A stretch of DNA of 64,000 nucleotides, taken from the NCBI GenBank assembly GCA_026119855.1, contig JAOWBW010000038.1:1911824-1975823 (forward strand). The letters run 5' to 3'. Below, in pieces: positions 54,252-64,000 of the stretch. The DNA comes from Campanula takesimana (Eukaryota > Streptophyta > Magnoliopsida > Asterales > Campanulaceae). The first letter of the stretch is position 1; each line of letters begins with the position of its first letter. The translations under genes and the position numbers were made by a program. Below the pieces are notes generated by a model, which did not search any database, was not told the origin of the DNA, and saw only the letters and a program-made list of their open reading frames with translations.

Positions 54252-54921
54252 GGAACGAAATTTAGAGTTATTTTATTCTTAGTATTGATAGCTAGCTTAG
54301 TCAGTTGAATTCTTTTAGTAGAACTCTCGTTTTGTTTGGATTCCAAAATTCTTTTAATAAAGTTATTGAAGTTATTTTAGCAAATGGTCTTGTCAATTGT
54401 TTTGTTTTTTTTAAATTGTGGCAAATGAACTAATTAAAACAAGAAATAGTGGTCAAATGAAAAGACCATGAATAAAATTGGCTTAGTGAAACGGCCAAGA
54501 GAAAGTTAGTTTCGGTCAAAATAGAATGATTGAAACAAGTATAAGCGGCCTAATGAAATGGCCAAGGCAAAGAAGAACCAAAGTAATCTTTTGAAATGAA
54601 TGTATGATTGGTCGGAGAAGACGGACAAATATAATCGAAAGTATGGTCTAGTGAAATGACCTATGAAAGTAAATCACGATTTATAGAAAGGAATAATAAA
54701 GGTAAGGGTATAATGAAACCCAAGAAATGTAGTAAAATTTACCAGAATGGGAAAGTGTTGGCTTAGTAAACGGCCATAGGTCTAGGTGATTGACCTTTAT
54801 CTAAATAACAAGCCTAGTAAGGCGACCTCAGTGTATGTTGTGAAAGGTAAAGTATAAAGTACGCGAGGGCGTGTAAAACGTTTTGTATTCGCAGTATTAA
54901 TAGATATCCTGTTATCCTCAG
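54252..54921 (+). other. Leader between the AT-hook ORF and gag
   Basis: 670 bp of AT-rich sequence with many repeats of a GAAATGGCC/AAACGGCC word (54480-54790). No ORF. It ends TATCCTCAG directly at the gag ATG, another acceptor-like site. Confidence 0.6.
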
Positions 54922-57900
54922 ATGTCGAGGAACAACAGAAGGAGCAATGCCGGAAACAATGGTGAACAAGATCCCAACATGACTAATTTATTGCAGACAT
55001 TAGCTCAGACAATGGCTGGAATCGGCCAAGTAGTACAAGGATTGGCAGCTCAGCAGCAGCAACCACAACCTCAACCAGTGACACAGAGAGATCCTCTTGA
55101 ATCGTTTCAGAAAAGAAACCCAGAGTCATTCTCTGGAGAGCCAAAAGATAAGCCAGAGGATTTGATAAAAGATATGGAGAAGATTTTTGAGACGTTGAAT
55201 TGCACACCAGACCAACAGGTGGTATTCGCAACGTTCACGTTTAAAGGAAAGGCTCTTAAATGGTGGGAAGCCGAAAAGAGAGCATCAGCTGCGCGTGGAG
55301 ATGAGGCCTTCACGTGGAACAGGTTCAAGACGGTGTTTTATGAGAAGTATTACCCAGCAAGTGTTTGCAATGAGAAAGTAGCGGAATTCCTGATGCTGAC
55401 ACAGGGCAGCATGACCGTAGATGATTACTGCGCTAAGTTCACAGAGTTGCTTGAATTCGCTCCGACATTCTTTGATAACGAGGGGCAGAAAGCCCGTAAG
55501 TTTGAAGCGGGATTGAGTGACCGCATAAGGTTCAGGATTACACCTTTAATGCTGCCAACATACAGTGACATTGTGGACAGGGCAAGGTTGGTAGAGAAAG
55601 AGTCTGATAATTACCGCAGCAAGAAAGAGGAAAAGAAGAAAGCCATTGAAAAGGAATCGACTGGATTTAAAGGAAGTTACGGAGGATGGAACCGAGATAG
55701 GAATAATAAGCGAAAAGCCAGTGATGATAATCGTGGGAAAGAAGGTGTTGGAAATAAGTATCAGAACAAGGGCTACAATAACCGCCGAGATGGAGACAAA
55801 AATGATGCTCGTGATAAGGGGACGGGCGAGAAGTGTCAGTCCTGCCAGGGAAGGCATAAGACCGAAGACTGCTGGTTCAAGGAAAATAAATGCTACAACT
55901 GCGACAAGGTGGGACACCCGCATTGGAAATGCCCAGAACCAAAGAAGAACAACAATGCACAGGGAGCTAAGGATGGCGACAAGGACAAGGGTGGAGGCCG
56001 TGGTCGTGTGTTCACTATGACGGCTAGGGATGCAAGAGCTTCAAACGATCTGGTAGCAGGTACTCTTCGACTCTGCCTTCGAAATGTATATGCTTTGATT
56101 GATACGGGCGCTATGCACTCCGTTATTAGTACACGAGTGGCGAAGCAAATGAATTTGAAATCTGAAAAATTAGAGACACCTCTAGTGATAGATACACCTA
56201 CTAGAGAATCGATTCCTATTATGTCTATATATAGAAGGTGCCCGTTAAGCATAGACGAAATGGAACTAGAAGTTGATTTGATCGAATTAGAGATGGGAGA
56301 GTTTGATGTGATCTTAGGGATGGACTGGTTAGCTGCATACCATGCCCATGTTGATTGCTTCAAGAAGGAAGTTCACTTTAGGTTGCCATCTGGTGAAGAG
56401 TTTCATTTTCAAGGCATGAAGCCTAGAACTAGGTTGGATTTCATCTCTGTGATGAGGGCTCGCAGGTTGCTAAGGAAAGGATGTGAAGGGTTCTTGGCTT
56501 ACGTTAGAAACACCGATATTGGGGAGATTAGTATAGAATCTTTGTCAGTAGTTAGAGAATTTGCAGATGTGTTTCCAGAAGATTTGCCTGGTATACCACC
56601 AGAGAGGGAAGTGGAGTTCTCTATTGATTTGGCACCAGAAACTGCGCCAATATCAAAGGCACCTTACAGAATGGCTCCGGCGGAATTGAAAGAGCTAAAA
56701 GAGCAATTACAAGAACTGTTGGATAAGGGTTTGATTAGACCAAGTGTATCGCCATGGGGTGCACCTGTGTTATTCGTGAAGAAGAAGGATGGGTCAATGA
56801 GAATGTGTATCGACTACAGAGAATTGAACCGCGTGACGGTGAGGAATCAGTACCCATTACCAAGGATAGATGACTTATTTGATCAGCTTCGGGGAGCAGG
56901 TTACTTTTCGAAGATAGATTTGAGGTCTGGTTATCATCAGTTGAGGGTGAAAAAGGAAGATATTGCGAAGACGGCCTTTAGGACAAGGTATGGTCACTAC
57001 GAGTTTTTGGTGATGCCTTTTGGGTTGACTAATGCGCCTGCTGCATTTATGGAATTGATGAATAGGGTGTTTCAGGAATTTCTGGACAAATGTGTTATAG
57101 TATTCATTGATGATATTCTAGTCTACTTAAGGACTAAGGAGGAGCACGAGGAGCATTTGAGGTTAGTATTACAAATCTTAAGGGAACAACAATTGTATGC
57201 TAAGTTCAAGAAGTGCGAGTTCTGGTTGGAAAAAGTAGCGTTCTTAGGTCATGTTATATCTAAGGAGGGGGTAGAAGTGGACCCGACAAAGATAGAGGCT
57301 ATCGTGAACTGGGAGAGGCCTACTACTGTTAGTGAAATAAGGAGCTTTTTGGGATTGGCTGGTTACTATAAGAGATTCGTCGAAGGTTTCTCTAAATTAT
57401 CTGTGCCATTGACAAGACTGGCCCAAAAGGGAGTAAAATTCGTTTGGATAGAAAAGTGCGAGAAGAGTTTCCTAGAATTGAAGCAACGTTTGGTGTCTGC
57501 ACCAGTTCTTACGTTACCTTCTGGATCAGACGGGTTTGTGATATATAGTGATACGTCGATTAAAGGATTAGGATGCGTGCTAATGCAAAATGATAAGGTT
57601 ATAGCCTATGCGTCGAGACAATTGAAGGTCCATGAAAGGAACTATCCGACTCATGATTTGGAGTTAGCCGCGGTGGTCTTTGCATTGAAGATTTGGAGAC
57701 ACTACTTATATGGGACGACATGCCAGATTTATACGGACCATAAAAGCCTTAAGTACATCTTCACTCAGAAAGAGCTTAACATGATGCAAAGTCGATGGCT
57801 GGAATTATTAAAAGATTATGATTGTGAAATCTTATATCATCCTGGGAAAGCCAATAAGGTGGCGGATGCATTAAGTAGGAAGAATCATGGAACCCTAGTG

Positions 57901-58299
57901 ACGTTAAAGCCTAAAGAGGTAAGTGCGTGGAGTCGCATTGAGGTGTTAGGCGTGAAGGTACGAGTCCAACGATATATGGCACATTTGAGTGTACAGCCTA
58001 CGCTGTTGGATAGAATCAAGGTAGCACAAGTAACTGACGAGGAAGTGAGCAAAGTATGTGCAAACTTAGTGGAAGGAAAATGGAAAGACTTTCATGTTGG
58101 AGAAGACGGGATTGTAAGGTACCAATCAAGGATTTGGGTGCCAAACAACGAAGACATCAAAAGAGAAATTCTAAATGAAGCTCATTGTTCGAGGTTTTCT
58201 GTGCATCCAGGAAGCACAAAAATGTATAGAGATCTGAGGGAATCTTACTGGTGGAACCATATGAAGGGAGATGTGGCAGATTCGTGTCAAGATGTTTAG
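54922..58299 (+). CDS. gag-pol: gag-pol polyprotein of the Tekay-type element (to integrase N-terminus)
   Basis: 1125 codons in one frame. Gag domain (ESFSGEPKDKPEDLIKDMEK, KGKALKWWEAEKRA) at residues 60-240. Paired zinc knuckles CQSCQGRHKTEDC and CYNCDKVGHPHWKC near 310-340. Protease ALIDTGAMHSVIS near 395. RT from YRMAPAELKELKEQL to the catalytic VIVFIDDILVY (57096-57126) and KVAFLGHVIS. RNase H from SDGFVIYSDTSIKGLGCVL to HPGKANKVADALSRK. Integrase zinc-binding half RFSVHPGSTKMYRDL. A single-base frameshift in the integrase zinc-finger region (near 58275) ends the frame at 58299. The catalytic sites in PR, RT and RNase H look intact. Confidence 0.93.
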   Translation: MSRNNRRSNAGNNGEQDPNMTNLLQTLAQTMAGIGQVVQGLAAQQQQPQPQPVTQRDPLESFQKRNPESFSGEPKDKPEDLIKDMEKIFETLNCTPDQQVVFATFTFKGKALKWWEAEKRASAARGDEAFTWNRFKTVFYEKYYPASVCNEKVAEFLMLTQGSMTVDDYCAKFTELLEFAPTFFDNEGQKARKFEAGLSDRIRFRITPLMLPTYSDIVDRARLVEKESDNYRSKKEEKKKAIEKESTGFKGSYGGWNRDRNNKRKASDDNRGKEGVGNKYQNKGYNNRRDGDKNDARDKGTGEKCQSCQGRHKTEDCWFKENKCYNCDKVGHPHWKCPEPKKNNNAQGAKDGDKDKGGGRGRVFTMTARDARASNDLVAGTLRLCLRNVYALIDTGAMHSVISTRVAKQMNLKSEKLETPLVIDTPTRESIPIMSIYRRCPLSIDEMELEVDLIELEMGEFDVILGMDWLAAYHAHVDCFKKEVHFRLPSGEEFHFQGMKPRTRLDFISVMRARRLLRKGCEGFLAYVRNTDIGEISIESLSVVREFADVFPEDLPGIPPEREVEFSIDLAPETAPISKAPYRMAPAELKELKEQLQELLDKGLIRPSVSPWGAPVLFVKKKDGSMRMCIDYRELNRVTVRNQYPLPRIDDLFDQLRGAGYFSKIDLRSGYHQLRVKKEDIAKTAFRTRYGHYEFLVMPFGLTNAPAAFMELMNRVFQEFLDKCVIVFIDDILVYLRTKEEHEEHLRLVLQILREQQLYAKFKKCEFWLEKVAFLGHVISKEGVEVDPTKIEAIVNWERPTTVSEIRSFLGLAGYYKRFVEGFSKLSVPLTRLAQKGVKFVWIEKCEKSFLELKQRLVSAPVLTLPSGSDGFVIYSDTSIKGLGCVLMQNDKVIAYASRQLKVHERNYPTHDLELAAVVFALKIWRHYLYGTTCQIYTDHKSLKYIFTQKELNMMQSRWLELLKDYDCEILYHPGKANKVADALSRKNHGTLVTLKPKEVSAWSRIEVLGVKVRVQRYMAHLSVQPTLLDRIKVAQVTDEEVSKVCANLVEGKWKDFHVGEDGIVRYQSRIWVPNNEDIKREILNEAHCSRFSVHPGSTKMYRDLRESYWWNHMKGDVADSCQDV

Positions 58300-59435
58300 T
58301 ATGCCAACAAGTAAAAAGTGAGCATCAAAGGCCTGCAGGACTATTACAGTCGTTACCTATCCCTGAATGGAAGTGGGAACACATAGCTATGGATCTAGTG
58401 GTTGGATTACCGAAGACGTTGAAAGGGTATAACGCAATTTGGGTGATAGTAGATAGGCTCACGAAATCGGCCCATTTTCTGGCAATCAAGGTGACAGATT
58501 CGCTAGAAAAGATGGCTAAGTTGTATATTGATGAGATTGTAAGGTTGCATGGAATACCGGTGTCAATAGTGTCTAATAGGGATGCGCGATTCACGTCAAA
58601 ATTTTGGAAAAGTCTACAACAAGCCTTGGGGACAGAGTTGACAATGAGTACAGCTTTTCATCCGCAGACCGATGGGCAATCAGAGAGAACTATTCAGACA
58701 GTGGAAGATATGTTAAGGGCTACATCGTTGGATTGGCAAGGGACTTGGGATGAACATTTGCCATTAGTAGAGTTCGCGTATAATAACAGTTTCCATGCTA
58801 GTATTGGAATGGCACCGTACGAGGCACTGTATGGGCGAAAGTGTAGATCACCGACTTGTTAGGACGAAGTAGGTGAAAGGAAGTTGACTGGACCTGAAAT
58901 TGTCCAAGTGACGGCGGACAAGGTACAACAGATAAGAAATTGGCTTTTGACCGCGCAGAGCAGACAGAAATCCTATGCTGATCGTAGGAGACGTGATTTA
59001 GAATTTCAAATCAGGGATCGAGTATATTTGAAGATTTCGCCAACAAAATGAATTATGAGATTTGGTATTCGCGGGAAGTTAAGCCCGAGGTACGTGGGAC
59101 CGTTCGAAATTTTGGAAAGAGTTGGGGCAGTGGCTTATAAGTTAGTCCTACCGCCTGTGCTAGCGGGAGTACATAATGTGTTCCATGTATCGATGTTAAG
59201 GAAGTACATTCCCGACCCAAGCCATGTGATCGAGTATAAGCATCTTAGAGTTCGAGCTGATTGAAGCTATGATGAAAGGCCCGTAAAGATTGTCGACCGC
59301 AAGGATCAGATTTTAAGGAAAAGAGTGACTCCTTATGTAAAAGTGCAATGGAGCAACCATACAGAAAGAGAAGCTACATGGGAGCTCGAGAGCGAGATGC
59401 GAGAAACATATCCCGACCTATTTTCAGAATGACGA
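58251..59435 (+). pseudogene. Integrase core and chromodomain-like tail, broken by stops
   Basis: After the frameshift: CLVCQQVKSEHQRPAGLLQS, MDLVVGLPKTLKGYNAIWVI, VSNRDARFTSKFWKSLQQAL, FHPQTDGQSERTIQTVEDML (D, D, E core), to RKCRSPTC and TAG at 58860. Further on KLTGPEIVQVTADKVQQI, a TGA near 59049, GKLSPRYVGPFEILERVG (GPY/F module), TGA at 59262, then PVKIVDRKDQILRKR and HTEREATWELESEMRETYPD, a chromodomain-like end. Chromodomains of this group help target insertion to chromatin. Confidence 0.85.
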
Positions 59436-59461
59436 GTTCGGTTTGGAGGACCAAACCCTTT

Positions 59462-59475
59462 TAAGGAGGTAGGAA
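59462..59475 (+). other. Polypurine tract before LTR2
   Basis: TAAGGAGGTAGGAA directly in front of TGTAACAACC; the same tract precedes LTR3 at 62689-62702. Confidence 0.8.
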
Positions 59476-59917
59476 TGTAACAACCGGCCTCTTTTTTATT
59501 TATTATGGTGTTGGGCTATTATAAATTAAATTATGGAATGGGTTTAAAGTTGGCCAAAATTAATTAAAACCCAATAAGGTTAGTTAACCTTTTTATAATA
59601 GGAATGGGAAAGCCCTAATACTATATATTAATTAAAACCCTCCCCTCTTTACTAATCACAAAATAAGAAAAAAATAAGAGAACGAGAGAGTGAGAGAGGC
59701 GGTGGCCAAGAGACGCAGAGGAGAGAGACGCAGAGGCGCGAGAAAGAACCGAGAGGAAGAAGAAGAAGGAAGAGGGGGAGTCGAGTTCATTCATCGAAGG
59801 TACTTCCAATAAGCTTAACCTCTTCTCTTCAACCTTAGTAAATCAAATCTTTGGGAAACCTTAAATTCTATTAATCATCTAGGGTTGAGAAATTGGGTTT
59901 ATAAATCATAAATTGTG

Positions 59918-59970
<53 letters not shown>

Positions 59971-60584
59971 TATGCGTGTATATGTGTGTGCGGTGTGTGT
60001 GCGTGATGAGTGCAGAGTGCGGATGTGTGTGTGCAGTGTGTGTGCAACGTGTGTGTGTGTGTGAGAGAGAGTTGTGCGTGTGTGTGTGTGAGTTGCGGCA
60101 GTGTGTGTGTGTATGCGGAAAGTGTGTGTAGTGTGCGTGTAACTGGGATTTTGTGTGTGTATATAACTAGGGTTTTGTGTGTGCTGAAAAGGTGTAAATA
60201 GTGTGTGAAAAGTGTACTGTGAATAGTGATTATGAATAGTGCACTGTGAATAGTAATCTGTGAATAGTGTTTTGGGGGAGAATAATGTAACCGTAGAACG
60301 TGTAATTGAGAATGGAATTAATACAACCCTAGGGGTATTTTAGTAATCCGAAAAGGGTATTTCGAGAACACAAGAAATGGGTGGAACGAACCCTAATGAA
60401 GAGTTTAAGAGGATGAACTCGTGAAGTTAAGAAAGTAAAATAAAATATAATGGGGACGGAGAATTTAAGTAATTCATGTTCCTAAGAAAACATTATTTGC
60501 GTGTTTGTAGATTGTGCACGTGAAATTGCTAAGTGAAGACCACAAGGCTAAGGTAAGGGATTACGATCCTAGCTTTTGATTGGC
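59476..60584 (+). repeat. LTR2 of the Tekay-type element, 3'-truncated
   Basis: Matches LTR1 from its start to GCTTTTGATTG, then jumps into the RNase H/RT border of pol (GCTGGTTACTATAG). The (TA)n tract is expanded to about 23 units at 59921-59966. It lacks the final ~920 bp of the LTR. Confidence 0.92.
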
Positions 60585-62690
60585 TGGTTACTATAGGAGA
60601 TTCGTCGAAGGTTTCTCTAAATTATCTGTGCCATTGACAAGACTGACCCAAAAGGGAGTAAAATACGTTTGGACAGAAGAGTGCGAGAAGAGTTTCTTAG
60701 AATTGAAGCAACACTTGGTGTCTGCACCAGTTCTTACGTTACCTTCTGGATCAGACGGGTTTGTGATATATAGCGATGCGTCGATTAAAGGATTAGGATG
60801 CGTGCTAATTCAGAATGATAAGGTTATAGCCTATGCGTCGAGACAATTGAAGGTCCATGAAAGGAACTATCTGACTCATGATTTGGAGTTAGCCGCGGTG
60901 GTCTTTGCATTGAAGATTTGGAGACACTACTTATATGGGACGACATGCCAGATTTATACGGACCATAAAAGCCTTAAGTACATCTTCACTCAGAAAGAGC
61001 TTAACATGAGGCAAAGGCGATGGCTGGAATTATTAAAAGATTATGATTGTGAAATCTTATATCATCCTGGGAAAGCCAATAAGGTGGCGGATGCATTAAG
61101 TAGGAAGAATCATGGAACCCTAGCGACGTTAAAGCCTAAGGAGGTAAGTGCGTGGATTCGCATTGAGAGGTGTTAGGCGTGAAGGTACGAGTCCAAGGCT
61201 ATTTGGCACATTTGAGTGTACAGCCTACGCTGTTGGATAGAATCAAGGTAGCACAAGTAGCTGACGAGGAAGTAAGCAAAGTATGTGCAAACTTAGTGGA
61301 AGGAAAATGGAAAGACTTTCGTGTTGGAGAAGACGGGATTGTAAGGTACCAATCAAGGATTTGGGTGCCAAACAACGAAGACATCAAAAGAGAAATTCTA
61401 AATGAAGCTCATTGTTCGAGGTTTTCTGTGCATCCGGGAAGCACAAAAATGTATAGAGATCTGAGGGAATCTTACTGGTGGAACCATATAAAGGGAGATA
61501 TGGCAGATTCGTGTCAAGATATTTAGTATGCCAACAAGTAAAAAGTGAGCATCAAAGGCCTGCAGGACTATTACAGTCGTTACCTATCCCTGAATGGAAG
61601 TGGGAACACATAGCTATGGATCTAGTGGTTGGATTACCGAAGACGTTGAAAGGGTATAACGCAATTTGGGTGATAGTAGATAGGCTCACGAAATCGGCCC
61701 ATTTTCTGGCAATCAAGGTGACAGATTCGCTAGAAAAGATGGCTAAGTTGTATATTGATGAGATTGTAAGGTTGCATGGAATACCGGTGTCAATAGTGTC
61801 TAATAGGGATGCGCGATTCACGTCAAAATTTTGGAAAAGTCTACAACAAGCCTTGGGGACAGAGTTGACAATGAGTACAGCTTTTCACCCGCAGACCGAT
61901 GGGCAATCAGAGAGAACTATTCAGACATTGGAAGATATGTTAAGGGCTACATCGTTGGATTGGCAAGGGACTTGGGATGAACATTTGCCATTAGTAGAGT
62001 TCGCGTATAATAACAGTTTCCATGCTAGTATTGGAATGGCACCGTACGAGGCACTGTATGGGCGAAAGTGTAGATCACCGACTTGTTAGGACGAAGTAGG
62101 TGAAAGGAAGTTGACTGGACCTGAAATTGTCCAAGTGACGGCGGACAAGGTACAACAGATAAGAAATTGGCTTTTGACCGCGCAGAGCAGACAGAAATCC
62201 TATGCTGATCGTAGGAGACGTGATTTAGAATTTCCAATCAGGGATCGAGTATTTTTGAAGATCTCGCCAACAAAAGGAATTATGAGATTTGGTATTCGCG
62301 GGAAGTTAAGCCCGAGGTACGTGGGACCGTTCGAAATTTTGGAAAGAGTTGGGGCAGTGGCTTATAAGTTAGCCCTACCGCCTGTGCTAGCGGGAGTAGA
62401 TAATGTGTTCCATGTATCGATGTTAAGGAAGTACATTCCCGACCCAAGACATGTGATCGAGTATAAGCAGCTTAGAGTTCGAGCTGATTGAAGCTATGAT
62501 GAAAGGCCCGTAAAGATTGTCGACCGCAAGGATCAGATTTTAAGGAAAAGAGTGATTCCTTATGTAAAAGTGCAATGGAGAAACCATACAGAAAGAGAAG
62601 CTACATGAGAGCTCGAGAGCGATATGCGAGAAACATATCCCGACCTATTTTCAGAATGACGAGTTCGGTTTGGAGGACCAAACCCTTTTA
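60585..62690 (+). pseudogene. 5'-deleted second pol copy of the Tekay type
   Basis: Begins inside the connection domain (AGYYRRFVEGFSKLSVPL), keeps RNase H (GFVIYSDASIKGLGCVLIQN), is shifted near 61165, then has the integrase pieces 61170-61526 and 61478-62089, the GPY/F module 62111-62491 and the chromodomain-like tail with a TGA in the ATW position near 62607. Gag, protease and most of RT are absent. It shares the integrase frameshift, the SPTC-TAG stop and the TGA before the chromodomain with the upstream copy. Confidence 0.88.
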
Positions 62691-62702
62691 AGGAGGTAAG
62701 AA

Positions 62703-64000
62703 TGTAACAACCGGCCTCTTTTTTTATTTATTATGGTGTTGGGCTATTATAAATTAACTTATAGAATGGGTTTAAAGTTGGCCAAAATTAATTAAAACCC
62801 AATAAGGTTAGTTAACCTTTTTATAATAGGAATGGGAAAGCCCTAATACTATATATTAATTAAAACCCTCCCCTCTTTACTAATCACAAAAGAAAAGAAA
62901 AAAATAAGAGAACGGGAGAGTGAGAGAGGCGGCGGCCAAGAGACGCAGAGGAGAGAGACGCAGAGGCGCGAGAAAGAACCGAGAGGAAGAAGAAGAAGGA
63001 AGAGGGGGAGTCGAGTTCATTCATCGAAGGTACTTCCAATAAGCTTAACCTCTTCTCTTCAACCTTAGTAAATCAAATCTTTGGGAAACCCTAAATTCTA
63101 TTAATCATCTAGGGTTGAGAAATTGGGTTTATAAATCATAAATTGTGCAATATATATATATATATATATATATACATCTATGCGTGTATATGTGTGTGAG
63201 GTGTGTGTGCGTGATGAGTGCAGAGTGCAGATGTGTGTGTGCAGTGTGTGTGCAACGTGTGTGTGTGTGTGAGAGTTGTGCGTGTGTGTGTGTGAGTTGT
63301 GGCAGTGTGTGTGTGTATGCGGAAAGTGTGTGTAGTGTGCGTGTAACTGGGATTTTGTGTGTGTATATAACTAGGGTTTTGTGTGTGCTGAAAAGGTGTA
63401 AATAGTGTGTGAAAAGTGTACTGTGAATAGTGATTATGAATAGTGCACTGTGAATAGTAATCTGTGAATAGTGTTTTGGGGGAGAATAATGTAACCGTAG
63501 AACGTGTAATTGAGAATGGAATTAATACAACCCTAGGGGTATTTTAGTAATCCGAAAAGGGTATTTCGAGAACACAAGAAATGGGTGGAACGAACCCTAA
63601 TGAAGAGTTTAAGAGGATGAACTCGTGAAGTTAAGAAAGTAAAATAAAATATAATGGGGACGGAGAATTTAAGTAATTCATGTTCCTAAGAAAACATTAT
63701 TTGCGTGTTTGTAGATTGTGCACGTGAAATTGCTAAGTGAAGACCACAAGGCTAAGGTAAGGGATTACGATCCTAGCTTTTGATTGTCTCTATCCTTTAA
63801 TGTAGGATTCCTTTATATTCTTTCATGAGTAGTTACCTAGTGGCGGTAACGTTTGTATTCTTAAAAGTTGTGAACGTATTTGATTGACTCTTACCCTTTG
63901 ACATGTTTTAAATCAATGGGTACCAAAAACATATCTTTGAATTAGTTATAGTGTTCTTGTACCTACGAACACTAAGTTGAAACCTTGCTATATCTTAATT
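62703..64000 (+). repeat. LTR3 of the Tekay-type element, cut by the window end
   Basis: Matches LTR1 from TGTAACAACCGG on. The (TA)n tract at 63150-63174 has about 12 units. It includes the part beyond GCTTTTGATTG (TCTCTATCCTTTAATG) that LTR2 lost. Confidence 0.92.

Larger units (their letters stand above)
51403..64000 (+). mobile_element. Tekay/Del-type chromovirus (Ty3/Gypsy), tandem LTR-pol-LTR-pol-LTR arrangement
   Basis: LTR1 51403-53431, internal region to 59475, LTR2 from 59476 (truncated at about 60584), a second internal region lacking gag and most of RT, and LTR3 from 62703 running out of the window. LTR ends TGTAACA/TGTTACA, Met-type primer site, purine tract AAGGAGGTAGGAA before LTR2. 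Domain order and chromodomain-like tail fit Tekay. The right end and target duplication are not visible. Confidence 0.9.

Overview
This 64 kb window is nuclear DNA from a flowering plant, probably a eudicot. It has split genes with GT-AG introns, many Stowaway-type MITEs (CTCCCTCCGTCCC ends), hAT and Mutator-like elements, LINE fragments and four lineages of LTR retrotransposon. I cannot name the species. There are no prokaryotic features, and I found no tRNA, rRNA or CRISPR array. Almost no host gene is intact. The host sequence is a mosaic of gene fragments and local duplications broken up by nested transposons.

Layout. 1-6.6 kb: exons of an unrecognised gene inside an old, imperfect tandem duplication; its second half resumes at 20.2 kb and again at 29.0 kb. 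6.6-20.2 kb: a decayed Ty3/Gypsy element of the Tat/Ogre/Retand group (two RNase H domains, and an antisense extra ORF downstream of pol). It is followed by part of another Tat/Ogre-like LTR and a GC-rich DNA transposon. 22.3-28.9 kb: a very large inverted repeat whose arms each carry a plant mobile domain (PMD/MAIN-like) gene, pointing tail to tail. 29.0-34 kb: a LINE fragment and two broken tandem copies of an SRO (RCD1-like) gene. 34-36.7 kb: MITEs, a Mutator-like element with a perfect 9-bp target duplication, and related fold-back repeats.

36.8-51.4 kb: a broken translin-family gene on the minus strand. Its first exon is split by a 13.4 kb Copia element of the Sirevirus type on the minus strand, with about 1.55 kb LTRs, a 5-bp target duplication GCGCC, gag, an open 1079-codon pol, and a third, env-position ORF that appears to be spliced. 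About 100 bp further on, the same exon is cut by a Ty3/Gypsy chromovirus of the Tekay/Del type.

51.4-64 kb: LTR - leader with a small AT-hook ORF - gag-pol - truncated LTR - 5'-deleted pol - LTR running off the window. The two pol copies share the same disabling lesions.

Most likely new or under-described items: the PMD palindrome as a natural hairpin-RNA locus; the AT-hook ORF preceding gag in the Tekay element; the spliced third ORF of the Sirevirus; and the dense GCGGTAG/GCGGTCR motif that runs through that whole element.
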